A stretch of 64,000 nucleotides of DNA from Nesterenkonia halotolerans (GCF_014874065.1 NZ_JADBEE010000001.1:248001-312000), one strand, 5' to 3'. Shown: positions 8,971-18,176, counted from the first letter of the stretch. Numbers and translations are program-made. The notes: generated by a model not told the origin, from the sequence alone.

Positions 8971-9993
8971 TCAGAGCACGCTTCCGGTGAACTGGATGTG
9001 CTCGCGCAGCCTCTCCAGGCCCTCGTCGATGCTGACCCGTGGTGTCCAGTCCAGCGCCTGCTGGGTGGTGCGCTGGTCGAACCAGTGCGCGGTGGAGAGC
9101 TGCTCGGCGAGGAACTTCGTCATCGGCGGCTCATCGGCCCGTGGACCGGCGATCCGCTCACTGAGTCCCCAAAGGCGTTCGACGACGGCGCCGGCGCCCT
9201 TCGCGAGTCCGGGTGTCAGTCGCAGCCGAGGCGCGGGCGCGCCCCCTGCGGCGGCTATCCCGGTGATCAGCTCGCCGATGGGGCGGGGCTCACCATTGGT
9301 GAGCACCAGGCGCTGCCCGGCGATCTGCGGCAGCCGGCGCAGCCCCGCGAGGAAGGCGTCCACGGCGTTGTCGATGTAGAGGGTGTCGACCAGGGCCGCA
9401 CCTGAGCCCAGTATCGGCATGCGTCCCGAGCGGGCCCGCTCGATGATGCGGCTGGTGAGCTGTCCATCTCCCGGGCCCCAGACCAGGTGCGGTCGCAGGA
9501 CCAGGACATTCAACCCGCTCGCGCCACGGGCCTCGGCGATCAGCTCCGCCCGGGCCTTGGTCTGCGCATAGCTTCCGACCGCCCCGCGGGGATCGGCCTG
9601 GCTTGCTCCGGCCCCGACGAGCGAGACCCCGGCGTGAGCCACCGAGGGCGAGGAGACATGCAGGAAGTCGGTGACACCGCTGGACTGCGCCGCGTCCAGG
9701 AGGCGCTGGGTGCCGCGGACGTTGACCTCGAGAAAGTCCTCGTGCGCACCCGAGACCGAGACCTTGGCCGCCATATGGATCACAGCGTCCTGATCCTGTG
9801 TGGCTCGCGCCACCGCTGCCGGATCGGCCAGTGAACCGCGGATCTCTCGAACGCCGTCCAGCGCCGAGGCGCGGCGCTGCAGCACGGTGACGAAATAGCC
9901 CTCCGCGACCAGGCGCTGCGCCACGCTGCGCCCGAGCAGCCCGGAGGCGCCGGTGACCAGGACGCGGGCGCCGGGTTCGATGAATCGGGTCAC
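8971..9993 (-). CDS. oleD: 2-alkyl-3-oxoalkanoate reductase OleD (NAD-dependent epimerase/dehydratase fold)
   Basis: A 340-residue extended SDR: GASGLLGRSVAQRL nucleotide-binding loop near residue 15, and a catalytic Tyr-x3-Lys in SYAQTKARAE. OleD reduces the 2-alkyl-3-ketoacid made by OleA to the 2-alkyl-3-hydroxyacid, with NADPH. On sequence alone it could be a 3-beta-hydroxysteroid dehydrogenase-like protein; the OleD call rests on its place as the last gene of an operon behind OleA and OleBC. Its ATG overlaps the OleBC stop (ATGA), so it is translationally coupled. It converges with the acetyltransferase gene, with only 4 bases between the two stops. Confidence 0.8.
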   Translation of the reverse strand: MTRFIEPGARVLVTGASGLLGRSVAQRLVAEGYFVTVLQRRASALDGVREIRGSLADPAAVARATQDQDAVIHMAAKVSVSGAHEDFLEVNVRGTQRLLDAAQSSGVTDFLHVSSPSVAHAGVSLVGAGASQADPRGAVGSYAQTKARAELIAEARGASGLNVLVLRPHLVWGPGDGQLTSRIIERARSGRMPILGSGAALVDTLYIDNAVDAFLAGLRRLPQIAGQRLVLTNGEPRPIGELITGIAAAGGAPAPRLRLTPGLAKGAGAVVERLWGLSERIAGPRADEPPMTKFLAEQLSTAHWFDQRTTQQALDWTPRVSIDEGLERLREHIQFTGSVL

Positions 9994-12854
9994 GGGGTGC
10001 CGACCTTCTCCCCGGCGAGCACCTGCTCGGCCCAGCCGGCGAGACGGGTGCGGTCGATCTTGGAGTTGTGCCGCACATCGGTGGGCAGCTCATCGAGCAC
10101 CAGCACCGCGGCGATCTGGATCTCCGGGACGGTGGCGCGCACCCGTGCGGCGAAGGAGACCCCTGCCACCGGGGAGCGACCAGCGCGCAGGGGGATCCGC
10201 TCGGACTTGGGCTCGGACTCGGGCTCGACGATCACCACGACTGCCTGGGTGCCCTGTGGTCCCACGGGCACGGCTGCGCTCCGGGCGACCTCGGACAGCG
10301 CATCCACCGGGGTCTCCACGGTGCCGGGACCGATCGGGCCCGCGGCGGTGGTGAGCACATGCTGCAAGCGTCCTTCGATCCAGAGCCGTGACTCGGCATC
10401 GAAGTGGCCGATGTCATTGGTGCGGTGCCAGAGGAGTCCGTCGTGGGTGTCGCGGCGGGAGGTGCGATCGGTGAACCAGAGCCGGTCGTAGCCTGCCTTG
10501 AGATGAGCGGCCGAGACGACGATCTCGCCGAGCACGCCCACGGCGTCAGCAGGGTCCACCAGCTCCTCAGCGGGAACGCCGGTGGAGTCCAGCGGGGCCA
10601 GGGCGAACCGCACCCCGCGGACCGCGGAGCCCACACAGACCCCGGGCTGTCCCGTGGTCATCGCGTCGAGGACCTCACGGCGTTCGATGTCCGCCTGGAG
10701 CAGTCCCTCGGTCATGCCATAGGGGGTATGGATCTCGGCGGCGGGGAAGATGCTCTGGACCGCGTTCAGCAGGTCCGGATGCACGGGTGCGCCGGCCGAG
10801 AGCACCAGGGAGATCTCCCCGAGTGCTCGGCGCTGCAGCGCCGAGAGCTCCGCTGCGGTGGCGACCACATTGCGCAGCGCCGCCGGTGAGCCGAAGAACA
10901 TGCTCGCCCCGCCGGCGAGCGCCGCGTCGGCCACGGCCTGGGCGGTCAACGTGGCGGGCTTCGTCACGGACATCTCCGGAGTGACCGAGGTGGCGCCGAT
11001 GGCGGGCCCCAGCAGTGCGAACGGGGCGAAGCCCGCGATGAGCGACGCTCCGGGCCTGATGTCGAACTGTTCGACCAGCAGCGCCACCAGGGCCCCGAGG
11101 CGCGCATGGGTGTAGACGACGCCCTTGGCAGGGCCGGTGGATCCGGAGGTGAACAGCACCGCCGCCGGGTCGTCGGCGCCGGGTTGCGGCTCGTTCTCCG
11201 GAGTCTCACCCTCATGGCGGCTCAGCAGGGATTCCACCGAGGCCACGGTGCCCAGCAGACGCTGACGACGCGCGGTGAGCGTCTGTGCGCTGATGCGCTT
11301 GCCCGGCCAGCCGAGGCTGCGGGCCAGGGTGAGCCCAGGCTGGGCTCCGATGATCCAGTCGGGGCGTGCGCTGCGGACCGCTCGGGTCATCCCGCGCACC
11401 CCCAGGCCGGCGTCGGCGACCACTGCCACTGCGCCCAGGCGCAGGCAGGCGTAGAGGATCACGGTCAGTGAGTTTCCTGGCTGAACCAGCAGCGAGACAC
11501 GATCACCGCGACGGACACCGGTTGCGCGCAGACCGACGGCGAGTGCGTCCACCTGCCCGGCGAGTTCCTCCCAGCTCAGCGCCCGGTTGCCGGTGGCGGC
11601 GTCCTCGGCGGTGCTCCACGCCTCGGGCTCGGCGGTCATATCGACGACGGCGGCATCCCTGCGGCGCGCGGAGCTGCTCAGCGAGCTGAGCTGCTCGTGC
11701 AGCCCCAGGACCGTGCCGGCGGGCTCCGGGCTGCGCAGGCTGTCACGCACCGGACCCGCGGCGGGCTTCGTCGCGGCATCTGAGGCGGGATGCGTCGCCT
11801 CCGCAGCGGCGGCATTAGCACCTCCCGCGTCGAAGTGGTCGTCGAGCCAGGTGAACAGCGGGGCGGCGATGTCGCGGTCCTCCACGAGCATGTGCCCGGC
11901 ACCCTCGAAGCGGTGCAGATCGGCATGTGGGACGCGCGCCTGCAGATCGGCGAGGTAGCGGTCCTGGAACACGGGGTCCTTGGGCCCCCACAGCAGCAGC
12001 GTGGGCTTGTCCCACTCGAGCAGCCCGGCCGAGACGTCCTGGAGACATGCGCGGGAGCCGTGTGAGCTCAGTGCCGGGATATCTGCCACGAACCCGCCGA
12101 TGCCCCCGCGGCCGCTCCGCGAGGTGTACGGGGCGCGATAGGCCTCGCGCACCGCCGCGGGGAGCGTCTCTTCGGCCTGGCCGAGCGTGACGCGCAGGAA
12201 AGCCTCTGTGGTGACCGTGGCGGCGGGCAGCGCCGCCGGGGCCATGGCCGCCCGCAGCGCGGCCGGTACGGGTTCATCGGTGGGATGATCCACCGCGGTG
12301 TTCAAGGTGATGGCGGCATCGACCTGTCCGCGCTGGCGAACGGCCCAGCCCAGGGAGATCACACCGCCCCAATCGTGTCCCAGCGTGACCAGGGTGGAGG
12401 TCTTGACGTCGAGCGCGTCCATCAGCGCGTCGAGGTCACCCAGCCGGGTCTGCAGCTGCCGGTAGCTGGGCGCGTCGGGCGCCGGTGCCACCGGATGCGC
12501 CAGCCGCTCGGAGAACCCCATGTCCAGCTGGTCCGGGGCGATGACCCGCCAGGCAGAGCCCTGCGTGGCACGCTCCAGCGAGGCGCTCAGCACAGAGCGC
12601 CACAGGTAGGACCAGGTCGGGTTGCCATGCACGGCCAGGATCGTCCCGGTGGGAGTGATCCCTCGGGCGGCCAGCGCCGGCCCGGTGTCCAGCACGTGGA
12701 AGGTCCGTGCGCCGTCGTCGGTCTTGGCTCGCACCAGGCGAGACCATTCGGGATCGAGTCCCGGAAAGGCCAGGTCCGCGTCGGGAGCGTGATCGGCGGG
12801 CAGCCGGGCGGGGGCGGCCTCGATGGGGGAGAAGCGGGGTCGCAGGCTCACCAT
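9990..12854 (-). CDS. oleBC: Fused OleB-OleC: beta-lactone decarboxylase and beta-lactone synthetase
   Basis: A 954-residue fusion. Residues 1 to about 330 are an alpha/beta hydrolase of the haloalkane dehalogenase type: oxyanion segment HGNPTWSYLW, nucleophile elbow GHDWGG with D161, and a late GAGHMLVED for the catalytic His. After an Ala/Pro/Glu-rich linker, about 390-954 is an adenylate-forming enzyme with the phosphate-binding motif LFTSGSTGPAKG near residues 563-576 and an A5-like YGMTEG. OleC turns the 2-alkyl-3-hydroxyacid into a beta-lactone with ATP, and OleB removes CO2 to give the cis-olefin. Fusion of the two is known from Micrococcus luteus and related actinobacteria. The ATG at 12854 overlaps the oleA stop (ATGGTGA); the long open frame upstream is only a shadow of oleA. 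Confidence 0.88.
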   Translation of the reverse strand: MVSLRPRFSPIEAAPARLPADHAPDADLAFPGLDPEWSRLVRAKTDDGARTFHVLDTGPALAARGITPTGTILAVHGNPTWSYLWRSVLSASLERATQGSAWRVIAPDQLDMGFSERLAHPVAPAPDAPSYRQLQTRLGDLDALMDALDVKTSTLVTLGHDWGGVISLGWAVRQRGQVDAAITLNTAVDHPTDEPVPAALRAAMAPAALPAATVTTEAFLRVTLGQAEETLPAAVREAYRAPYTSRSGRGGIGGFVADIPALSSHGSRACLQDVSAGLLEWDKPTLLLWGPKDPVFQDRYLADLQARVPHADLHRFEGAGHMLVEDRDIAAPLFTWLDDHFDAGGANAAAAEATHPASDAATKPAAGPVRDSLRSPEPAGTVLGLHEQLSSLSSSARRRDAAVVDMTAEPEAWSTAEDAATGNRALSWEELAGQVDALAVGLRATGVRRGDRVSLLVQPGNSLTVILYACLRLGAVAVVADAGLGVRGMTRAVRSARPDWIIGAQPGLTLARSLGWPGKRISAQTLTARRQRLLGTVASVESLLSRHEGETPENEPQPGADDPAAVLFTSGSTGPAKGVVYTHARLGALVALLVEQFDIRPGASLIAGFAPFALLGPAIGATSVTPEMSVTKPATLTAQAVADAALAGGASMFFGSPAALRNVVATAAELSALQRRALGEISLVLSAGAPVHPDLLNAVQSIFPAAEIHTPYGMTEGLLQADIERREVLDAMTTGQPGVCVGSAVRGVRFALAPLDSTGVPAEELVDPADAVGVLGEIVVSAAHLKAGYDRLWFTDRTSRRDTHDGLLWHRTNDIGHFDAESRLWIEGRLQHVLTTAAGPIGPGTVETPVDALSEVARSAAVPVGPQGTQAVVVIVEPESEPKSERIPLRAGRSPVAGVSFAARVRATVPEIQIAAVLVLDELPTDVRHNSKIDRTRLAGWAEQVLAGEKVGTP

Positions 12855-13876
12855 TCGATCTCCAGCATCGCGGTGTTCAGCCCGGAGCCCACGCCCATGC
12901 AGAGCACGCGGTCGCCACGCTGCAGCCGCTCGGACTCGCGGGCGAGGGTGATCGGCAGCGAGGCGGGTCCCACATTGCCGAGGTCCGGGTAGGTCACGGG
13001 CACGCGCTTCTTGTCCAGCTTGGCGGCCTTGACGATGGAGGAGGTGTGCAGCTGGGAGACCTGGTGCGTGATGTAGGAGTCCATGGAGTCCCAGTCGAAG
13101 TGCTCCCGGGCATCGGTCCAGGCGTCCATGACCAGCTCCAGTCCGCCGTCGAGCAGACCTCGGGCATCGGTGAACATCCCGTGGTGATCGCCCACGCACA
13201 GCGCGTGGTGCTGGGTGGCGGCACGGGTGACTCCGCCGACGATGCGGTGCCCCTCGGGGTGCTGGTCTGCGGGTCCGACGACGGCGGCCGCGGCACCCGA
13301 GCCCAGGGTCAGCGAGGCGAACTCCGCCATGAAGTCGTCCCGGGAGGCCATCTTCTCCAGCGAGTTGATCCGCTCGACGGTCGCGTCCTGGACCTTCTTG
13401 GCATCCTCGCCGTTGACGATCAGCACATAGGTGGCCTGCCCGGCGTCGATCATCGAGCTCGCCAGAGTGATGGCGTTGACGAAGCCGAGGCAGGCATTGG
13501 TGATGTCGAAGTTCATCGCCGAGGTGGGAAGGCCCAGGTCGTGATGGATCCCCACGGCCACCGAAGGTTCCAGATGCTCGCGGGTGACCGAGGTGTTGAC
13601 CATCATCGAGACCTGTTCGGGTGCGATCCCGGCGGCAGCCAGCGCTCTGCGCCCGGCCTCGACGGTGCCGGCCCGGACGTCGCCCGGCTTGGACCAGTTG
13701 CGGCGCGCCTTGACCCCGGCCACGCGATGGAGCAGCCCGGTCGGGAGTTTGAGGCGTTTGAGCGCATCCCCCAGTCGCTTGTCGAGGTCCTTGGACGTGA
13801 GGACCTCAGGGGCTTGAACCTCCGTCACAGAGAGGAGGGAAGCGTTGCGGTGATGAAAAGTCGCGTTTCCTGGCAC
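12848..13876 (-). CDS. oleA: OleA, 3-oxoacyl-ACP synthase III-type fatty acyl-CoA condensing enzyme
   Basis: A 342-residue thiolase-superfamily enzyme that joins two fatty acyl-CoA molecules head to head into a 2-alkyl-3-ketoacid, the first step to long-chain olefins. The nucleophile is C129 in NACLGF; E103 in REHLEPS stands 26 residues before it, the same distance as Glu117 and Cys143 in Xanthomonas OleA, which separates OleA from FabH. His and Asn follow in YITHQVSQLH and DLGNVGPAS. I chose the GTG at 13876 because it gives the family N-terminus and has GATACT 6 bases upstream; an ATG-like extension to 13921 is possible. First gene of oleA-oleBC-oleD, divergent from a DUF5998 gene. Confidence 0.85.
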   Translation of the reverse strand: MPGNATFHHRNASLLSVTEVQAPEVLTSKDLDKRLGDALKRLKLPTGLLHRVAGVKARRNWSKPGDVRAGTVEAGRRALAAAGIAPEQVSMMVNTSVTREHLEPSVAVGIHHDLGLPTSAMNFDITNACLGFVNAITLASSMIDAGQATYVLIVNGEDAKKVQDATVERINSLEKMASRDDFMAEFASLTLGSGAAAAVVGPADQHPEGHRIVGGVTRAATQHHALCVGDHHGMFTDARGLLDGGLELVMDAWTDAREHFDWDSMDSYITHQVSQLHTSSIVKAAKLDKKRVPVTYPDLGNVGPASLPITLARESERLQRGDRVLCMGVGSGLNTAMLEIEW

Positions 13877-13925
13877 CGGACCAGTATCCCGTATGTGGAC
13901 CGCGCCCGCGAATCCCTGCACCGGA

Positions 13926-13931
13926 TACCAT
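13926..13931 (+). promoter_or_regulatory. -10 box (TACCAT) of the DUF5998 gene, leaderless
   Basis: TACCAT with 7 bases to the ATG at 13939. The divergent oleA start is 62 bases away, so the two promoters overlap or abut. Confidence 0.5.
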
Positions 13932-13938
13932 GGCTCCC

Positions 13939-14598
13939 ATGACTTTCAGCCAGCACGGTTCCGGCGAGAAGCACCGCACCGCCGCCTCCACCTTCTCCCT
14001 GAAGGAGGCCATCGAGCGCGGCGGCTTCTATCCCGCTCTGGTGCACCACACGATCACCGAGGCGCTCGACGGACGTGAGGCCACGCATCAGATCGTGCAT
14101 GTGGACACACATTTCGACATGGAAGAGGTCCACCGTCACATCACCGTGGTGGCGCTGGCCGAGGAGGTCGTCATCGTGGCCCACCTCGACGACCATGACC
14201 TCGAGGCTGAGGACGGTCCCGCCTTCGACCACGGGGATTCCCCACATCCAGCGCGTGCCGACACTGTGGCGAGGATCTCCACGGAAGTGGTGCCGGTGAG
14301 CCGGATCCGCTCGCTGATCCTCTCCGAGGTGCACAGGCATCCCGAGCATTTCACCCCTGACCGGTCACTGGCCGAGGTCTCTTTGAACCTGACGTGGACC
14401 GGTGGGGCGCGCTTCGACAGCTATCCCGCTGACTGCGGGAACCCTGAGTGCGTCGCCGACCATGGCGACACCGGCAGCTGGGTGCCTGAGGACATTGCGC
14501 TGCGGATCGCCGCCACGGCTGAAGGTGACACCGCCGTGGACGAGGCGCGCAGCTTCGTGCGGGCGCTGCGCCGCGCCTGCGTCAAGCACGCCCGCTGA
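13939..14598 (+). CDS. DUF5998 family protein
   Basis: A 219-residue soluble protein without signal peptide or membrane segment. The central part carries a HVDTHFDMEEVHRHITVVALAE stretch and the C-terminal half an Asp/Gly/Cys-rich segment (CGNPECVADHGD). I recall this family only as an uncharacterised actinobacterial protein (DUF5998) commonly encoded before an alkaline-phosphatase-type gene, as here, where the gap to the next gene is 13 bases. The ATG at 13939 is preferred to that at 13930 because of the leaderless spacing to TACCAT. No function can be given; the operon link to the phosphatase-fold enzyme is the only clue. Confidence 0.65.
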   Translation: MTFSQHGSGEKHRTAASTFSLKEAIERGGFYPALVHHTITEALDGREATHQIVHVDTHFDMEEVHRHITVVALAEEVVIVAHLDDHDLEAEDGPAFDHGDSPHPARADTVARISTEVVPVSRIRSLILSEVHRHPEHFTPDRSLAEVSLNLTWTGGARFDSYPADCGNPECVADHGDTGSWVPEDIALRIAATAEGDTAVDEARSFVRALRRACVKHAR

Positions 14599-14611
14599 CG
14601 GGGGTCCTCCG

Positions 14612-15808
14612 ATGAGTCTGACCCTGCCGCCGCCGCCGGACTACGAGGGCGCCCACCTGCGCCATGTGATGACCTCTGCCGCCGCCTCCCTGGGCCTGGA
14701 GGGATTCGAGAACCGGCTCGGGCTGCCAGCGGCGAACATCACGGTGGTCCTGATGGTGGACGGGCTCGGTGATGCGCTGCTGGCCCGCTACTCGGGCCAC
14801 GCGCGGTTCATCGCCTCTGCCTGGCGGCAGGCGTCGCGCGCCTCGATCCTCGACGTCGGGGTCCCGACGACGACGGCGGCATCTCTGGCTTCGCTGGGCA
14901 CCGGAACCACTCCCGGTGAGCACGGCCTGGTCGGCTACGACGTGCTCGCCCCGGAGCTGGACCGGGTGGTCAACATGCTTGGGGGCTGGGACGCGGAGGT
15001 GGACCCGGCTCGGTGGCAGCCGCATGCCTCGGTGCTGCGGCGCGCCGCGTCCGCCGGCGCCTCCGTGCTCACCGCCTCGCGACCGAAGTTCGCGGAGTCC
15101 CAGCTGACCCGGGCGGTGCTCTCCGGCGGTGACTTCACCGGGTCAGCGCGCATGGACGCCCGGTTCACGCGCACCGCGGAATGGATCGCCCAGCAGCGCC
15201 CCGCCAAGGGAGCGGTGCGGCAGGGTCCCGCGCCCACGCAGCTCATCTATCTCTATGTGGATGAGCTGGACAAGACAGGTCACCGCTACGGCGTCGACTC
15301 TCCGCAATGGCTCTCCATGCTCGAGATGCTCGACGCCGAGGCGCAGCGGTTCACGGCTGATCTGGCCCGGCGCTACGGAGACCAGGCATCGGTGCTGCTC
15401 ACAGCCGATCACGGGATGGTGGACATCGCCCCCGAGCGCCGCATCGACTTCTCAGCGCGTGAAGACCTGCTTGCAGGAGTGCGGCACACCGGCGGCGAAC
15501 CACGACTGGTCCAGCTCTACGCGCAGTCGGAGACCGAGCCCGGCGACATCGCCGCCGCGTGGAATGAGGAGTTCGGGGACCGCGCCTGGGTGCTCACCAA
15601 GGCTCAGGCCTGCGAGGCCGGGTGGTTCGGTCCGGTCCAGGAGCGGGTCTCCGGCAGGATCGGGGACGTGCTGGTCGCAGCGTACAGCGATATCGCGCTC
15701 TATCACGCAGACCGGGTGGGCGCTGGACCGTTGGAGATGGTCGGGCAGCACGGCTCGCTCACCGAAGCCGAACGTCGTGTGCCGCTGGTGCAGCTCGCCG
15801 GAGCGTAG
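14612..15808 (+). CDS. Alkaline phosphatase superfamily protein (nucleotide pyrophosphatase/phosphodiesterase type)
   Basis: A 398-residue member of the alkaline phosphatase fold. Metal and nucleophile positions are visible: MVDGLGDAL with an early Asp near residue 50, TTAASLASLGTGTTPGEHGLVGYD with the nucleophile Thr and following Gly-His, DELDKTGHRYG with Asp and His, and the late TADHGMVD with Asp-His. This is the pattern of type I phosphodiesterase/nucleotide pyrophosphatases. No signal peptide is seen, so it is probably cytoplasmic. It lies 13 bases after the DUF5998 gene and is presumably cotranscribed with it. The physiological substrate is unknown. Confidence 0.8.
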   Translation: MSLTLPPPPDYEGAHLRHVMTSAAASLGLEGFENRLGLPAANITVVLMVDGLGDALLARYSGHARFIASAWRQASRASILDVGVPTTTAASLASLGTGTTPGEHGLVGYDVLAPELDRVVNMLGGWDAEVDPARWQPHASVLRRAASAGASVLTASRPKFAESQLTRAVLSGGDFTGSARMDARFTRTAEWIAQQRPAKGAVRQGPAPTQLIYLYVDELDKTGHRYGVDSPQWLSMLEMLDAEAQRFTADLARRYGDQASVLLTADHGMVDIAPERRIDFSAREDLLAGVRHTGGEPRLVQLYAQSETEPGDIAAAWNEEFGDRAWVLTKAQACEAGWFGPVQERVSGRIGDVLVAAYSDIALYHADRVGAGPLEMVGQHGSLTEAERRVPLVQLAGA

Positions 15809-15827
15809 TTCAGCTTTCCACGGGGGG

Positions 15828-17303
15828 TCAGTCGTTCTTCGAACCGAAGAGGATGTCGTCCCACTTCGGCATGTTCGCACGCCGGGGAGCAGGCTTTCGG
15901 CGTGGCTTCACCGCCGCCTCTTCGCTGAGCTGCGGATCTCCGCCGGAGGCCTCGGGCCGCTCGGCGGACGCAGAAGCAGCATCATCGCCCGGATGCGCCG
16001 CGGGGGAGGACTGTGTCTGGTCATAGGCGAAGCCCCAGGCATCGACCCCGCTCTCTGCGGCGTCCTCACCGGGAGCCGCCGGGGCGTCCTCGGGACCCGA
16101 GGGCTCCGCACCGTGGGCTGAGCCCTCTTCGAGCGAATCGTGTCCGCTGTCCTCGGGAACGGAACCCTCGTCGACATTCTTCTGACTCGCGCCGTCGTCG
16201 GCGACAGGGCGAAGCCGTGGAAGCGGGACGGTGGAGTGCTCCTCACCCTCGTCTCGAGCCGGGCCGCTCCTGAAGCCGCCGTCCGTACCGCGATCCTGCG
16301 GGTCCGGGCGATTGAGCATCAGCGCGAGGCGGTCATCTGCCTCCGCGTCTGCGCCGAGACGCTGGCCGCGGCGCGCCCGAAGCACTTCCAGGAGGTCCTC
16401 GTGCTCGTGTCCCTCGCCGCGCGGTGCGGGCTCTCCGCCGCGGGGCGGAGAGCCGGCGAAGCGTCCTGCGGCGACGGTGGAGCTGCGTTCAGCCGTCCGT
16501 GCATGGTCCGGGTCGGAGCTGCCGCGGGACTGGCGGGCGCTGCCCGAGGGGGAGTGCGTGACATCCGAGCCTCGTGTCTGACTGCGGGACCCGCGCCCGG
16601 AGTCCTCCACGTTGAAAGGGGTGTCGACGGCGGTGAGTCGACGCGCGCGGGAGCTCTGGTCGCTCTGGGACGCGTCAGATCCCAGGATGCTCAGCGACTC
16701 CGCCCATCGATTGGCTGCACGCAGGTGACGGGTCTCCGCCTGGAAGACCCATTCGGCGGGCGGCTTGAGCCCGATGCCCGGACCATGCGTCGTCGACGAG
16801 TCGACGTCGAACTCGCAGGTGATCTGCCAGAGCCCATCCTCACGGCGCCAGGCATCCCAGCTGACCGTGGACAGGTCCACGTCCATCGCACGGAGCCGGA
16901 CCTTGACCATCGCGGCCAACGTTGCCGGAGCATCCCCAAAGGCCACCCGGTGGGCCTCGGCGGCCGAGGCAGGTGCGACATGCGTCGTCTGCGCACGCTG
17001 GGCCATGTACGCTCGCTCGGCCTGGACCGGCCCTGCGTAGCGCTCGACATGAGCGGTGCTCAACCCGGAGGCCGCCACCACCTGCTCCACGGTCGCGCCT
17101 GAGCGCAGGCGTGCCTGGATCTCTCGGGGGCTCAGCGGCTGGGTGGAGAGGCCTGATCTGGTGGGTCGCACGGTCGGCCGGGCTGCGGCCTGGCGCAGCG
17201 CCTCGTCCACCGTCAGCGCGAACTCATGACCCGAGTCGTCGGAAAGGATGAGCTGCGGATCGTTCTCCCCTTCATTGACCCCGACGATGCGCAGGTGCTG
17301 CAT
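15828..17303 (-). CDS. sepH: Septation protein SepH (DUF3071)
   Basis: A 491-residue actinobacterial cell division protein. SepH binds and stimulates assembly of FtsZ. Seen: the N-terminal DUF3071 domain (about 1-190) including LSPREIQARLRSGATVEQVV and ASGLSTAHVERYAGPV, which forms the helix-turn-helix; a long low-complexity middle rich in Glu, Ser, Asp, Arg and Pro (about 200-465); and a conserved basic end with PKWDDILFG. Start ATG has GGAGGAAG 6 bases before it. The gene converges with the phosphatase gene (19-base gap). Confidence 0.9.
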   Translation of the reverse strand: MQHLRIVGVNEGENDPQLILSDDSGHEFALTVDEALRQAAARPTVRPTRSGLSTQPLSPREIQARLRSGATVEQVVAASGLSTAHVERYAGPVQAERAYMAQRAQTTHVAPASAAEAHRVAFGDAPATLAAMVKVRLRAMDVDLSTVSWDAWRREDGLWQITCEFDVDSSTTHGPGIGLKPPAEWVFQAETRHLRAANRWAESLSILGSDASQSDQSSRARRLTAVDTPFNVEDSGRGSRSQTRGSDVTHSPSGSARQSRGSSDPDHARTAERSSTVAAGRFAGSPPRGGEPAPRGEGHEHEDLLEVLRARRGQRLGADAEADDRLALMLNRPDPQDRGTDGGFRSGPARDEGEEHSTVPLPRLRPVADDGASQKNVDEGSVPEDSGHDSLEEGSAHGAEPSGPEDAPAAPGEDAAESGVDAWGFAYDQTQSSPAAHPGDDAASASAERPEASGGDPQLSEEAAVKPRRKPAPRRANMPKWDDILFGSKND

Positions 17304-17775
17304 TTGGGCTTCCTCCGAAGAACGAGCTGGTGGTTATTCGGGCCACTGTATCGCGGTGGGGTTCAAAAGCGACCGAACTGCTCAACCACTCCTGGAAGGA
17401 TTGCCTTGCCGCGCTTCTCATGACATTGTGTGGTCCTTGCTCGAGGCGCAGCCGCGTCCGACGAGTGCCCCAACGTGTCCCACAGTGCTTTGCAGGTCCG
17501 CCCAGGCGCCCATCTTCGCCGCGCGGATCCGGCTCGATGTCCGACCCAGATCGCCATATGTCAGCCCAGGGCTCAAACGGCGGGACAGGATTTGGTCCTG
17601 GGGTCCGGATGGGACACAATCTGTCCGACCAGAATTTCCCACGTGTGCTGCGGGACGGGCGTCAGTCCGCTCCGACAGGGGCCACGCCACAGGGAAATCG
17701 CGCTCACTCAGCTTCCCCACGAAGCCGTTCATCGAGCGCTTCGATCTCAAGAATTCGGAGTGTGGAGCACCTCTT
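17304..17775. other. 472-base non-coding gap between sepH and the DUF4193 gene
   Basis: No convincing gene is seen here; open frames are shadows without ribosome sites and with poor third-position GC. It holds the sepH promoter (a TACAGT on the minus strand close to 17345-17350 is a -10 candidate) and the leader of DUF4193. A small dyad GGACA-CAATC-TGTCC lies at 17612-17626. The base composition is visibly less GC-rich than the flanking genes. Confidence 0.5.
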
Positions 17776-18075
17776 ATGGCAACTGATTACGACGCGCCGC
17801 GGAAGAACGACGACGAGACCAGCGAAGATTCGATCGAAGAGCTGAAGAACCGCAACACCTCGCGTCAGTCCTCCGTGGTGGACGAGGATGAGACCGAGGC
17901 AGCGGAAGGGTTCGAGCTCCCCGGAGCCGACCTTTCCGACGAAGAGCTGCAGGTCCGCGTGCTGCCAGCGCAGTCCGATGAGTTCACCTGCTCCTCCTGC
18001 TTCCTGGTGCGTCACCGCTCCCAGGTCGCTCGCGAGGAGAACGGGATGTTCTTCTGCAAGGACTGCGAGGGCTGA
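17776..18075 (+). CDS. DUF4193 family protein (small zinc-ribbon-like)
   Basis: A 99-residue actinobacterial protein. The N-terminal half is highly acidic and polar (many Asp/Glu/Ser, likely disordered), and the C-terminal end has two CxxC pairs, FTCSSCFL and FFCKDCEG, which probably bind zinc. This is the DUF4193 family, regularly encoded near DUF3093 and dut in actinobacteria. Start ATG at 17776 has GGAG 8 bases upstream. The function is unknown; a nucleic-acid or RNA polymerase-related role has been guessed for such small zinc proteins, but nothing here shows it. Confidence 0.85.
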   Translation: MATDYDAPRKNDDETSEDSIEELKNRNTSRQSSVVDEDETEAAEGFELPGADLSDEELQVRVLPAQSDEFTCSSCFLVRHRSQVAREENGMFFCKDCEG

Positions 18076-18176
18076 CCCGCCCCCAGCGCACCTGCTTCCT
18101 GGACCCTGAGCGACCCCACAGTCGGTCGAGACTCAGCGGTGAGCGGAGGTGGTGACCGGGTCGCAGTCGATCCGGT

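Noticed and set aside
12994..13296. Possible frameshift in oleA suggested by overlapping minus-strand frames
   Set aside because: The oleA frame is continuous from 13876 to 12848 with Cys, Glu, His and Asn motifs in order; the other frame is a shadow.
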